Assembly (NCBI RefSeq): GCF_947498005.1
Contig: NZ_CANMIW010000010.1
Coordinates: 1 to 64,000, forward strand
Origin: an uncultured Winogradskyella sp.
GTDB lineage: Bacteria; Bacteroidota; Bacteroidia; Flavobacteriales; Flavobacteriaceae
Reading direction: 5' to 3'
DNA: 64,000 nt
Notes under the pieces: generated by a model
The model's input: only the letters and a program-made list of their open reading frames with translations
Told to the model about the DNA's origin: nothing
The model's database searches: none
Made by a program: the position numbers and the translations under genes
Shown here: positions 19,597 through 28,434 of the stretch, piece after piece
Layout: each line of letters starts with the position of its first letter
Position numbering within the stretch: position 1 is the first letter of the stretch

Positions 19597-20499
19597 ATGC
19601 GTTTATACTGCCATTTTGTATTATTCTTTTTGGTTAGTTATTCTGTTTTTTCGCAATCTAAGTTCAATGCATTTTTAAAGCCTAGTGATACTTTAAATAA
19701 ATCACGACGCAATACAGTTGTCATTTCAGAATCCGTTTTAGCTTCTGCTACACTAATTGGTCTCAATCAATTGTGGTACGCAGATTATCCGCGTTCTAGT
19801 TTTAAAACTTTAAATGATAGTGGAGAATGGTTACAGATGGACAAAATGGGACATGCTTTTTCATCGTATCAATTAGGTAGGGTAGGAGCAAATTCTTTAG
19901 AATGGGCTGGAGTTAGTGAAAGAAATCAATTAATCTATGGTTCTACAATTGGCTTAGGGTTTTTAACCGCAGTTGAAGTTTTAGATGGTTTTTCAGAAGA
20001 ATGGGGATTTTCTTGGACAGACATGGCAGCAAATACAGCAGGAACAGGTTTATACGTTGGCCAAGAGTTACTTTGGAAAGAACAACGTATTATTTTAAAA
20101 TATTCTTTTCACAGAACGCAATTTGCAATACAAAGACCAAACAAATTAGGTAATGGATTAACTGAAGAATTTTTAAAAGATTATAATGGACAAACCTATT
20201 GGTTGAGTGCTAATATTAATTCGTTTTTAAAAACAGAAACGATTCCTAACTGGTTAAATTTTGCATTTGGCTATGGTGCAGAAGGTATGTTAACTGGTGA
20301 GTCCTCGGATTTAAACTTTACAAATCAAAATAGAAGACGTCAATTTTACTTTAGTTTAGATGTTGATTTAACCAAAATTAAGACCAATTCTAACGTCTTA
20401 AAAACTGTTTTTAGCGTTTTTAACGTTGTAAAAGTTCCTTTTCCTGCATTGGAGTTGAGTGACGATGGTCGTTCAAAGTGGCATTTTATATACTTTTAA
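19597..20499 (+). CDS. DUF2279 (YfiM-like) exported protein
   Basis: A 300-residue protein with a signal peptide (cleavage after about VFSQ). The DUF2279 core spans about residues 55-150 and includes DKMGHAFSSYQLGR, VEVLDGFSEEWGFSWTDM and ANTAGTGLY. The C-terminal half is beta-rich with aromatic residues and may form a small barrel or be periplasmic. It lies 6 bases after mltG, so it belongs to that operon and is likely an envelope protein. Molecular function is unknown. Confidence 0.85.
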   Translation: MRLYCHFVLFFLVSYSVFSQSKFNAFLKPSDTLNKSRRNTVVISESVLASATLIGLNQLWYADYPRSSFKTLNDSGEWLQMDKMGHAFSSYQLGRVGANSLEWAGVSERNQLIYGSTIGLGFLTAVEVLDGFSEEWGFSWTDMAANTAGTGLYVGQELLWKEQRIILKYSFHRTQFAIQRPNKLGNGLTEEFLKDYNGQTYWLSANINSFLKTETIPNWLNFAFGYGAEGMLTGESSDLNFTNQNRRRQFYFSLDVDLTKIKTNSNVLKTVFSVFNVVKVPFPALELSDDGRSKWHFIYF

Positions 20500-20551
20500 G
20501 TTAAAATTTTAACACTTAAGCGGCTGATTTTCAGTAATTACAAAATAGTCG

Positions 20552-20559
20552 TATATTTG
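20552..20559 (+). promoter_or_regulatory. -7 box for the lysozyme-like gene
   Basis: TATATTTG lies 57 bases before the ATG at 20617, a perfect TAnnTTTG match. TTT rather than TTG stands 21 bases upstream of it. Confidence 0.55.
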
Positions 20560-20616
20560 CACGCGAATTTGGTAACGTAATTGGGGAAATTATTTTACTA
20601 ATTAAATTTAGCTGTT

Positions 20617-21273
20617 ATGATTAAAAGTAACATTAAGAATTTTTTATTACCGTTTTCAATTTGTTTGCTCTTAGCAATATCATTGTATCCAGATACTACA
20701 CTTAACCTTGAAGCTTATTCTACTGAAGGTTTAGAACTTAACTATAACATTTCTGAAGATTTAGCCATGTTGCCTAAAGAGACTTCAGTGAAGTATAATA
20801 TGTTTACACCACATTTAGGTAAATCATTTGATGGTTTTAAAGAGGCATTAGCATTTAAAGAATCAAGGGGAAATTATTTTACGGTAAATACTTTGGGTTA
20901 TTTAGGAAAGTATCAGTTTGGTGAAGAAACTTTAAAGTTGTTAGGTATATATACACCAAACCAATTTTTATATAACCCTGAGTTACAAGAAAAGGCCTTT
21001 GTTGCAAACGCAGAAAGAAATAAATGGGTGCTTCGAAAAGATATAAAGCGTTTTGAAGGTAAATTTATTGGAGGGATAGAAATTACCGAATCTGGTATTT
21101 TAGCAGCTGCGCACTTAGCAGGTCCTGGAAGTGTTAAGAAATACTTGCGTAGTTATGGAGGTACCAATAGTTCTGACGCTTATGGAGCAACGGTTAAAAC
21201 TTACATGAAAAGATTCTCTGGTTATGATACTTCAATGATCACACCAGATAAAAAAGCTAGAGTTACCTTATAA
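20617..21273 (+). CDS. Lysozyme-fold / transglycosylase-like exported protein
   Basis: A 218-residue protein with an N-terminal signal or anchor (about 7-23). The core matches the goose-lysozyme/SLT type: ALAFKESRGNY with Glu near residue 78 as the candidate catalytic acid, then GYLGKYQFGEETL, and near the end AAHLAGPGSVKKYL. Such proteins cleave or bind peptidoglycan in the periplasm. Relatives are often labelled peptidoglycan-binding LysM, but I see no LysM motif here. It follows mltG and the DUF2279 gene but has its own promoter box. Confidence 0.8.
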   Translation: MIKSNIKNFLLPFSICLLLAISLYPDTTLNLEAYSTEGLELNYNISEDLAMLPKETSVKYNMFTPHLGKSFDGFKEALAFKESRGNYFTVNTLGYLGKYQFGEETLKLLGIYTPNQFLYNPELQEKAFVANAERNKWVLRKDIKRFEGKFIGGIEITESGILAAAHLAGPGSVKKYLRSYGGTNSSDAYGATVKTYMKRFSGYDTSMITPDKKARVTL

Positions 21274-21284
21274 TTATTTAGTCA

Positions 21285-22001
21285 TTAGTCTTTTTGGATA
21301 ATAAATATTGCAGGTCTCTTGTGGAGGTCTTCTTTGTTATGTTTCCAATCTTTCGCAGTTTTCGTTCTAATATACTCGGTTGGTAATGTTAAATCACAAG
21401 CCACACAAATTCTTGTATTAGGTTGTAATGTATGTGATAAATCTTCGAGTATTTTCATGTTTCTATAAGGTGTCTCAATGAATATTTGAGCTTGGTTATG
21501 TTCAGAAGATAACCGTTCTAAAGACTTTAACTTAGCTTTTCTCTCGCTTTTATCAATAGGTAAATAGCCATTGAATGTGAAACTCTGGCCATTCATACCA
21601 GATGCCATTAGCGCTAAAATGATAGATGATGGACCAACAAGTGGAACAACTTTTATATCCATTTGATGGGCTAAACTTACAATATCAGCACCAGGATCTG
21701 CGATTGCAGGGCAGCCAGCTTCAGATAATAAACCAATAGAATTTCCCTCTAAACAACTATTAAGATAAGTGTTGCGTTCAGCTTCAGTGGTATATTTATT
21801 TAGTACTTGTAATTTTAATGAAGGTTGAGATTTTCCGGGAGAAACACGTTTAATAAATCGTCTTGCAGTTTTTTCATTTTCAACTATATAATAGTCTAAA
21901 TCTTCGATTATCTTTTTGATTGAAATCGGTAAAACCTCTAATGGTGGATTATCTCCTAATCGTGTTGGTATGAGGTATAATGTTCCTTTTGTGATGCTCA
22001 T
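21285..22001 (-). CDS. RsmI-like SAM-dependent methyltransferase (tetrapyrrole methylase fold)
   Basis: A 238-residue member of the TP-methylase superfamily closest to RsmI, which 2'-O-methylates C1402 of 16S rRNA. Motifs are GTLYLIPTRLGD at the N-terminus, GLLSEAGCPAIADPGADIV (about 87-105), and VPLVGPSSIILALMASG (about 116-132). It is shorter than RsmI (about 285) and lacks its C-terminal domain, as in other Flavobacteriia. It shares its start region with the upstream sugar dehydrogenase stop (1-base overlap) and converges with the lysozyme-like gene across 11 bases. Confidence 0.85.
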   Translation of the reverse strand: MSITKGTLYLIPTRLGDNPPLEVLPISIKKIIEDLDYYIVENEKTARRFIKRVSPGKSQPSLKLQVLNKYTTEAERNTYLNSCLEGNSIGLLSEAGCPAIADPGADIVSLAHQMDIKVVPLVGPSSIILALMASGMNGQSFTFNGYLPIDKSERKAKLKSLERLSSEHNQAQIFIETPYRNMKILEDLSHTLQPNTRICVACDLTLPTEYIRTKTAKDWKHNKEDLHKRPAIFIIQKD

Positions 22002-23425
22002 TAATTTTTAACCAGTTTATGAATGGATTGTGCTCCGTTTTCGTCTGTTATTTTTAATAGGTAAATCCCAACTGACAATTCGGATATATTAATTTGCTGA
22101 ATACTAGTTGTACTTTGAGCAACAGTTTTCATTACTTTTCCTTGTAGGTCAAATATATGTATAACAGATGATAATTCATTTGCTAAATTTGTGCCAAAAT
22201 TTATATTCACAATATTATTAGATGGATTAGGATAAACGGAAATTGAAGAAATTGAATTTTGATTTAAACTTAACGTCGTATCCGTTAATTTATAAATATT
22301 TCCAGATGTTAAATCTGAAATATATAATTCTCCATTTAAATCTTCACCAAAAGCACTCCAATTACCATTAAAATCTTGTAAGTTTCTATTCCAAACGTCA
22401 TTGGTTTCATCATAAGTTAAGAAACCTATTTCTTGACTACAGTAATCAGCAAAGAAGTATAAACCATCAAAACTAGAATATGCTGTTCCTCTATATACAT
22501 AACCACCTGTTATAGAGCACTTAGATTCTCCATCGTCAAAATGGTGATAGCCACCAATAGGGTAAGTATAAGTACTAGCTGCGGAGCAATCGTCAGAATT
22601 AAATATTGAATTACCTTCGTAGCAACGCCATCCATAATTTAATCCGGCAGCGGCATCTGCAGCCGTAGTGTGGTTAATTTCTTCGTATGCATTTTGTCCA
22701 ACATCTGCTATCCAGATGTCTCCGTTTAAGCTATCAAAAGAAAATTTCCATGGGTTTCTTAATCCGTAAGCCCAAATTTCTCCATTAACACTTGGGTTGC
22801 CTACAAATGGGTTGTCTGCAGGAATACTATAATTATGTATTGATGTGACTGAATTGATATCTAACCTCAAAATTTTACCTAAAAAATTTGTTGTGTCTTG
22901 TGAGTTATTTTGAGGGTCACCAGAAGCACCACCATCGCCAGAAGCAATGTATAAAAAGCCATCTGGTCCGAAAGCTAAATCACCACCATTATGATTACTG
23001 TAGGGCTGATAAAAGGAAATAATATTAAACTCCGAACCAGCATCTGCTAACAACGGATTTGTAGCATCTCTAGTAAATCTAGAAATTACAGAATCTCCAG
23101 AATTGTCTATATAATATACAAAGAAGTAACCATTGGTCTCGTAGTCTGGATGAAAAGCCAAGCCTAACAAGCCTCTTTCGTTACCGCTATCAATAACAAG
23201 ATTGTCAATATCTAAGAAAGCAGTACTTTCTATGGAGCCATCAGAATTAACTATTTTAATAAACCCATCTTGTTCTACAACGTAAAGTTTGTCGTCACCA
23301 GCATGTTTAATGTTTACAGGTCTATTAAAATTTGAAGCAAATAGCTCTAAATCTATGTCTTGGGCGTGTGAAAACTGTAAGGTAAAAAAAGCAAAAACAA
23401 ACAGAGTAATAGCAGACTTCAGCAT
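22001..23425 (-). CDS. PQQ-dependent sugar dehydrogenase-like protein with T9SS sorting domain
   Basis: A 474-residue secreted protein. After a signal peptide ending in SHAQ there is a glucose/sorbosone dehydrogenase beta-propeller (about 25-370) with GLLGLAFHPDY, GGDLAFGPDGFLYIASGDGG and NPWKFSFD. The C-terminal 75 residues are a type A T9SS sorting domain starting near SVYPNPSN, so it should be exported by T9SS and anchored on the cell surface. Family members oxidise aldoses with PQQ; no PQQ synthesis genes are in the window. It sits between the phosphatase and the RsmI-like genes. Confidence 0.9.
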   Translation of the reverse strand: MLKSAITLFVFAFFTLQFSHAQDIDLELFASNFNRPVNIKHAGDDKLYVVEQDGFIKIVNSDGSIESTAFLDIDNLVIDSGNERGLLGLAFHPDYETNGYFFVYYIDNSGDSVISRFTRDATNPLLADAGSEFNIISFYQPYSNHNGGDLAFGPDGFLYIASGDGGASGDPQNNSQDTTNFLGKILRLDINSVTSIHNYSIPADNPFVGNPSVNGEIWAYGLRNPWKFSFDSLNGDIWIADVGQNAYEEINHTTAADAAAGLNYGWRCYEGNSIFNSDDCSAASTYTYPIGGYHHFDDGESKCSITGGYVYRGTAYSSFDGLYFFADYCSQEIGFLTYDETNDVWNRNLQDFNGNWSAFGEDLNGELYISDLTSGNIYKLTDTTLSLNQNSISSISVYPNPSNNIVNINFGTNLANELSSVIHIFDLQGKVMKTVAQSTTSIQQINISELSVGIYLLKITDENGAQSIHKLVKN

Positions 23426-23489
23426 AATTATTAATGGTTTTAGCTACTAATTTACAAAAAAAACGAGCTTAGTTATAGTAAAATTACGA

Positions 23490-23945
23490 TTAGTCGTTTA
23501 TTGTTTTTATTAAGATGTCGCAGGTTTCATGTACAAGATTGTATACATATTCAAAACCATCTTTTTCGCCATAATAAGGATCTGGCATATTTTTATTTTG
23601 AATTGAGGTATTAGCTTCTAAAAACAACATTACTTTTTCGATATCATTATTATTTCTCGCAAGCCTAATAATGTCTTCATAATTTGAAGAGTCCATAGCG
23701 TAGATATAATCAAACGTATCAAAATCAGCAACCGTAAATTGTCTAGCGGTTTGTGTACTTATATCTAATCCATGTTTTTTGGCTACAGCAATAGAGCGTT
23801 CGTCTGGTTTATTGCCAACGTGGTAGGCAGCTGTACCAGCAGAATCAACATAAAAATGGTCTTCAGGAAGTTTAGACTGCATAATTCCGTGTGCTAAAGG
23901 TAAACGGCAAATATTCCCCAAGCATACCATTAAAATACGAGTCAT
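23490..23945 (-). CDS. Low-molecular-weight protein-tyrosine-phosphatase family, altered P-loop
   Basis: A 151-residue LMW-PTP. The P-loop reads CLGNICRLPLAHG, with the nucleophile Cys8 and Arg14 kept. The residue after Arg is Leu15 where the family has Ser or Thr, and position 19 is His where Glu is usual. The general acid Asp122 in MPDPYYG is kept. The P-loop Ser normally lowers the Cys pKa, so activity may be reduced or changed. It follows dnaA by 12 bases, an arrangement I recall as common in Flavobacteria. The Leu codon TTA is one base from the Ser codon TCA. Confidence 0.9.
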   Translation of the reverse strand: MTRILMVCLGNICRLPLAHGIMQSKLPEDHFYVDSAGTAAYHVGNKPDERSIAVAKKHGLDISTQTARQFTVADFDTFDYIYAMDSSNYEDIIRLARNNNDIEKVMLFLEANTSIQNKNMPDPYYGEKDGFEYVYNLVHETCDILIKTIND

Positions 23946-23957
23946 AATAAAAGGTAA

Positions 23958-25385
23958 TTAAAGAGCTAACTTTTTAGACAAATCCTCAACGTATTTTCTA
24001 AATTGCTTATCAGTTGATGATAAATTATCAACGGTTTTACAAGCATGCAGAACTGTAGCATGATCACGTTGTCCAATTTGAGAACCAATACTAGCTAAAG
24101 ACGCTTTAGTGTATTTTTTGGCAAAAAACATAGCTAACTGACGTGCTTGTACAATATGACGCTTACGTGTTTTAGATTGTAGTGTATTAACATCCATCTG
24201 AAAATAATCTGAAACTACTTTCTGAATGTAATCTATAGAGACTTCACGCTTAGTGTTCTTAACAAACTTCTCTACGATGTCTTTTGCAAGATTTATAGTA
24301 ATTTCCTTTTTGTTGAATGAAGACTGAGCAATTAAAGAAATAATAGCACCTTCTAGCTCTCTTACATTGGTTTTAATATGTTTTGCAACATATTCTACAA
24401 TATCATCTGGCATTTCAACGCCATCTCTATAAAGCTTATTCTTTAAAATGGAAACTCTAGTTTCAAAATCTGGAGTTTGTAATTCGGCAGAAAGTCCCCA
24501 TTTAAAACGAGATAATAAGCGTTGCTCAATATCTTGCATATCTACAGGCGCTTTGTCACTTGTTAAAATAACTTGCTTTCCGTTTTGGTGTAAGTGATTA
24601 AATATATGAAAGAATACATCTTGCGTACCTGTTTTACCAGATAAGAATTGTACGTCATCAATAATTAAAACATCTATAATTTGATAGAAGTGAATAAAGT
24701 CATTTCTATTATTTTTCTTCACAGAATCAATATACTGCTGTGTAAACTTCTCTGCAGAAATATACAATACAGTTTTCTCAGGATATTTATCTTTGATATC
24801 AACACCAATGGCATGGGCTAAGTGTGTTTTGCCTAAACCGACACCTCCAAAAATCAATAATGGATTGAATGAAGTTCCTCCTGGTTTATTTGCTACTGCA
24901 ATACCTGCATTTCTAGCTAAACGGTTTGAGTCGCCTTCAAGGAAGTTTTCAAAACTATAACTTGGGTTTAATTGAGACTCAATCTTAACATTTCTTATTC
25001 CCGGAATGATAAATGGGTTTCTAAGTTCAGGGCTTTTATTATTAAAAGGCACATCGACATCTTGCGATTTTACAGCAGATCTATTTGAACTTGGAATTTT
25101 TTCAGTGAAAGGTTGCTTATTACCATAAGTGTTTTCCATTTTAATAACGTAAACCAATTTGGCATCTTCTCCTAACTCCTTAGTAAGCGAAACTTTTAAA
25201 ATCTTAACGTAATGCTCTTCTAACCATTCATAGAAGAATTTACTTGGCACTTGTATACTCAATGCATTTCCAGAGAGTTTAACAGCATCTATAGGTTCAA
25301 ACCAAGTTTTGTAGGCTTGTGGTTGAATATTGTCTTTAATAAAAGCAAGACAATTACTCCATACAGATTGCGCTGTGTTCTCCAT
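23958..25385 (-). CDS. dnaA: Chromosomal replication initiator protein DnaA
   Basis: DnaA binds oriC, melts it and loads the helicase. At 475 residues it has all four domains: domain I at about 1-85, a variable linker, and the AAA+ domain with Walker A GGVGLGKTH (180-188) and Walker B IIDDVQ (241-246). The DNA-binding domain IV has the signature DHATVLHACK (441-450). The leader holds a terminator-like hairpin between a promoter-like box and the ATG. No cluster of DnaA boxes is seen beside it, so oriC is probably elsewhere. Confidence 0.98.
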   Translation of the reverse strand: MENTAQSVWSNCLAFIKDNIQPQAYKTWFEPIDAVKLSGNALSIQVPSKFFYEWLEEHYVKILKVSLTKELGEDAKLVYVIKMENTYGNKQPFTEKIPSSNRSAVKSQDVDVPFNNKSPELRNPFIIPGIRNVKIESQLNPSYSFENFLEGDSNRLARNAGIAVANKPGGTSFNPLLIFGGVGLGKTHLAHAIGVDIKDKYPEKTVLYISAEKFTQQYIDSVKKNNRNDFIHFYQIIDVLIIDDVQFLSGKTGTQDVFFHIFNHLHQNGKQVILTSDKAPVDMQDIEQRLLSRFKWGLSAELQTPDFETRVSILKNKLYRDGVEMPDDIVEYVAKHIKTNVRELEGAIISLIAQSSFNKKEITINLAKDIVEKFVKNTKREVSIDYIQKVVSDYFQMDVNTLQSKTRKRHIVQARQLAMFFAKKYTKASLASIGSQIGQRDHATVLHACKTVDNLSSTDKQFRKYVEDLSKKLAL

Positions 25386-25422
25386 GCGTTAAGTTAAGTT
25401 ATTTGTTGTTAGTTATATTAGC

Positions 25423-25448
25423 AAAAAAAAAGAGAATTAGGATTCTCT
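25423..25448 (-). terminator. Terminator-like hairpin in the dnaA leader (possible attenuator)
   Basis: On the minus strand AGAGAAT-CCTA-ATTCTCT forms a 7-bp stem, followed by eight T, 38 bases before the dnaA ATG. Only the divergent thioesterase gene lies upstream, so no other minus-strand gene needs a terminator here. The stem is weak, with two or three GC pairs. Attenuation of dnaA is inference. Confidence 0.45.
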
Positions 25449-25466
25449 AGTAGTTTTTGAACAAGG

Positions 25467-25474
25467 CAAATATG
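25467..25474 (-). promoter_or_regulatory. Candidate -7 box for dnaA
   Basis: CATATTTG on the minus strand matches five of six fixed TAnnTTTG positions and lies upstream of the hairpin. An overlapping TTGTTCACA stretch resembles a DnaA box with one mismatch. Both are weak. Confidence 0.35.
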
Positions 25475-25585
25475 TGAACAAAATTCTTAATAAAAAAATT
25501 AAAATATTTTGAATATTTAGAAATTTTTCCTCATGTTTAAAACGAATTTAAAATTACGAAATAAATCCTAAACAAATTTACATAA

Positions 25586-25993
25586 ATGAACTTTAATGAA
25601 ACAGAAATAAGAGTGCGATATGGTGAGACAGACCAAATGGGCGTTGTATACCACGCCAATTACGCGGTATACTTTGAAGTAGGAAGAACCGAGTGGTTAC
25701 GTGAATTTGGCTTAAGTTATAGTGCAATGGAAGCGGATGGGATAATGTTACCTGTAGTATCACTTTCTGTAAACTACAAAAATTCAGCACGTTATGATGA
25801 TGTTCTTAAAGTAAAAACTACACTTAAAAAAATGCCAACGGCTTCTATTGAATTTGAATATGAATTACGAAATCAGTCTAACATTTTATTAGCAACAGGA
25901 AGTACAATTTTGGCTTTTATTGACACGAAGCGAAATAGACCAACACGTTGTCCAAAATATCTTTTAGACCAACTGCAAAATTATTCGTTATAA
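25586..25993 (+). CDS. Acyl-CoA thioesterase, YbgC/FadM hot-dog family
   Basis: A 135-residue single hot-dog domain. The N-terminal VRYGETDQMGVVYHANYAVYFE contains the family motif with the catalytic Asp at about residue 16. It should hydrolyse acyl-CoA thioesters in the cytoplasm; chain specificity is unknown. It is divergent from dnaA across 200 bases and converges with the IMPACT gene, the two coding regions overlapping tail to tail by 6 bases with no room for a terminator. Confidence 0.9.
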   Translation: MNFNETEIRVRYGETDQMGVVYHANYAVYFEVGRTEWLREFGLSYSAMEADGIMLPVVSLSVNYKNSARYDDVLKVKTTLKKMPTASIEFEYELRNQSNILLATGSTILAFIDTKRNRPTRCPKYLLDQLQNYSL

Positions 25994-26596
25994 TTCTTTG
26001 ATTTCAATACCGTAAAATTGATCAAATAATTCAAAAACTTTAGAACCGTTACTTTTTCTGACAGATATTTCTAACATACAATTTAATTCTAACGTTTGTT
26101 TTTTGATTTCGACTTCATTCTCTTTGATTAATCTCATCACCTTGCTCATGTTTTTGTATTCAAAAATGAGTTGAAATTCTTTATTAATTGTTCGTTCTAC
26201 AATTTTTGAAGCTTCTAAAGCTAATTGTGCGCCTGTTCTGTAAGCATTTATTAAACCACCAACTCCCAATTTTACGCCACCATAATATCTAACTACAATT
26301 ATTAGAATGTTGGTTACTTCAAATGATTGTATTTGTCCATAAATAGGCATACCTGCAGAATTACTAGGTTCGCCATCATCGTTCGCTCTATATTGTTTAG
26401 ACTCGGCTCCTATCTGGTAGGCGTAGCACCAATGTCTTGCAGAATAATGTGTTTTTTTTACGTCCTCAAGGTGTTGTTTTATTTGGTCTTCGTTATCTAC
26501 CGGAAACGCAAAACCAATGAACTTACTATTTTTATCTTTGAATATTTCGCCTTCTGCAGGCTCTAAAATTGTTTGGTATAAATCTTCCTCTGTCAT
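25988..26596 (-). CDS. IMPACT/YigZ family protein
   Basis: A 202-residue protein with the UPF0029 N-terminal domain: KFIGFAFPVDNE, HWCYAYQIG, RANDDGEPSNSAGMPI and VVRYYGGVKLGVGGL (to about residue 125). A smaller C-terminal domain of the DUF1949 kind follows. IMPACT proteins of eukaryotes regulate GCN2; bacterial YigZ may act in translation-related processes, but its role is unsettled. Its last bases overlap the 3' end of the thioesterase gene. Confidence 0.9.
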   Translation of the reverse strand: MTEEDLYQTILEPAEGEIFKDKNSKFIGFAFPVDNEDQIKQHLEDVKKTHYSARHWCYAYQIGAESKQYRANDDGEPSNSAGMPIYGQIQSFEVTNILIIVVRYYGGVKLGVGGLINAYRTGAQLALEASKIVERTINKEFQLIFEYKNMSKVMRLIKENEVEIKKQTLELNCMLEISVRKSNGSKVFELFDQFYGIEIKEL

Positions 26597-26623
26597 TCTG
26601 TAAGATAGTTAATATCGCTTCGA

Positions 26624-26631
26624 CAAAAATA
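26624..26631 (-). promoter_or_regulatory. -7 box for the IMPACT-family gene
   Basis: TATTTTTG on the minus strand, a full TAnnTTTG match, lies 27 bases before the ATG at 26596. No TTG is seen at the expected -33 distance. Confidence 0.45.
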
Positions 26632-26817
26632 CCAATACACTTATTATATAATCGTTATAATATAATAATATTCAATTTTATCGATGTGAAGAGGGCTTTC
26701 TATGACGATTAATTTTATTAGCAATTAGATTATTGGATAGAATACATTTTTTAATAAGTAAAGTTTATAATGTTCTATAAATTTACTTATATTTTTCGTT
26801 TTAAATTTTAAATATCA

Positions 26818-28401
26818 ATGGTGAAAATAAATATACTATTCTTCTTACTGTCTTTTAATGTTATTATGGCTCAAGATCAAGAAACGATTGGCTTAGTTTA
26901 TAATGATTTTAATAAAACCAAATCAGAGGGCTATACATTAATTAAGCCTACAAATGATAATAGAGTGTTTTTAATTAATAACTGTGGAGAGGTTGTTAAT
27001 CAATGGGATGCCACAGGAGATGGAGTGAGCAGATCATATTTTTTAGAAAATGGGAATTTATTATTGAGTAATGGAACTAATGCAGAAATTAGAGATTGGG
27101 ATAATAATATAGTTTGGAGTATTTCTTATAGCGATCTTGGTTTTGTAACTCATCATGATATTGCTCCATTATCTAATGGTAATTTTTTAGTATTAGTGAG
27201 AGATGTTTACTCTAAAAGTGAAATGGTAGGTCATGGGTTAGATGTTTCCTTTCCTGATGATGATTTTCAGCTTGAACGAATAATAGAAATTGAGCCATTA
27301 GGCAGTAATTCTGCAAACCTTGTCTGGGAATGGAAGGCTTTTGATCATTTAATTCAAGATTTCGATAGTTCTAAAGATAATTATGGTGTTGTTGCAAATA
27401 ATCCACAATTATTTGATCTTAATTATGGAAATCAATCAAATTTCATGCACGTAAATGCTATAAATTATAATGAAGAATTAGATCAAATTGTATTTTCAGC
27501 AAGAAATTTAAACGAAATTTATATAATTGATCACAGTACTACAACTATCGAGGCAGGAAAACATGATGGTGGAATTTATGGTAAAGGAGGCGATATACTT
27601 TGGAGATGGGGAAACCCAGAAGTTTATGACAACGGTATAGTCGCAGACCGTAAATTAAATGGTCAGCACGATGTAAAATGGATTACTGAAGGACCTAATC
27701 AAGGTAAAATTTCTGTATTTAATAACGCTGGTTACGGTAGTGATTTTGCTGCATCATCTATTCATATTATCGATCAAAACCATACCGAAGGCGTCTACAC
27801 TTTAAATTCGGGTAAATATTTACCTGAAGATTATTTTTGGTCTTGGGATGGAGTAATAATGAGTACTGTTATGCATGAGGGCAAAAAATCTGGCGTGCAA
27901 TTTATGTCTAATGGTAATGCTTTAATTAACGAATCTGGCAAAGGAAGAATTACAGAGGTAGATAATATGGGTAATGTAATATGGGTTTATATTATTCCTG
28001 CAGGTAATAATTCTAATTATAATCAATTCTCACAGCCAGGTGTAAATGAAGCTTTTAGAGTGACCAGATATTCTGAAAATTATATTGGTTTTAATGGATT
28101 AACTTTTAATAACACCGGGATTATTGAAGATGTAAACTCTATTTCAGCTAATTGTGTTAATATGTTATCTGACGATGATTCTTACTATGTGAATTTAAAT
28201 GTATATCCTAATCCCACAAAAACTATTTTAAATTTCACAAAACAAATCGATGAAATTAAAGTTTACGATATATCAGGAAAAGTTGTGCTAAACAAAGCTA
28301 ACTCTGATTTTGTAAACCTTGAAAGTTTACGAATAGGTTTATATCTTATTGGACTTTTTGAAGATGAGAAATCCGTGATTTTTAAAATTACAAAGAATTA
28401 A
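26818..28401 (+). CDS. Arylsulfotransferase-like secreted protein with T9SS sorting domain
   Basis: A 527-residue secreted protein. The signal peptide ends in IMAQ. The body is a propeller of the ASST kind (about 30-430) with GYTLIKPTNDNRVFLIN, HHDIAPLSNGNFLVL, NFMHVNAINYN and NGQHDVKW; the conserved His residues fit the family's transfer site. The last about 75 residues form a type A T9SS sorting domain beginning NVYPNPTK. Family enzymes move sulfate between phenols. Whether this one is catalytic cannot be judged. It is a single gene with convergent EamA gene 33 bases downstream. Confidence 0.85.
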   Translation: MVKINILFFLLSFNVIMAQDQETIGLVYNDFNKTKSEGYTLIKPTNDNRVFLINNCGEVVNQWDATGDGVSRSYFLENGNLLLSNGTNAEIRDWDNNIVWSISYSDLGFVTHHDIAPLSNGNFLVLVRDVYSKSEMVGHGLDVSFPDDDFQLERIIEIEPLGSNSANLVWEWKAFDHLIQDFDSSKDNYGVVANNPQLFDLNYGNQSNFMHVNAINYNEELDQIVFSARNLNEIYIIDHSTTTIEAGKHDGGIYGKGGDILWRWGNPEVYDNGIVADRKLNGQHDVKWITEGPNQGKISVFNNAGYGSDFAASSIHIIDQNHTEGVYTLNSGKYLPEDYFWSWDGVIMSTVMHEGKKSGVQFMSNGNALINESGKGRITEVDNMGNVIWVYIIPAGNNSNYNQFSQPGVNEAFRVTRYSENYIGFNGLTFNNTGIIEDVNSISANCVNMLSDDDSYYVNLNVYPNPTKTILNFTKQIDEIKVYDISGKVVLNKANSDFVNLESLRIGLYLIGLFEDEKSVIFKITKN

Positions 28402-28434
28402 GGTTATCATTGATTTTAGTTACTAAAAATTTGA

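Noticed and set aside
25386-25585. oriC beside dnaA
   Set aside because: Only one weak DnaA-box-like site is seen, with no box cluster or AT-rich 13-mers; oriC need not be next to dnaA in Bacteroidetes.
28413-28427. TTTTAG/CTAAAA hairpin between convergent genes
   Set aside because: Six AT-rich base pairs with no U-run; not distinguishable from chance.
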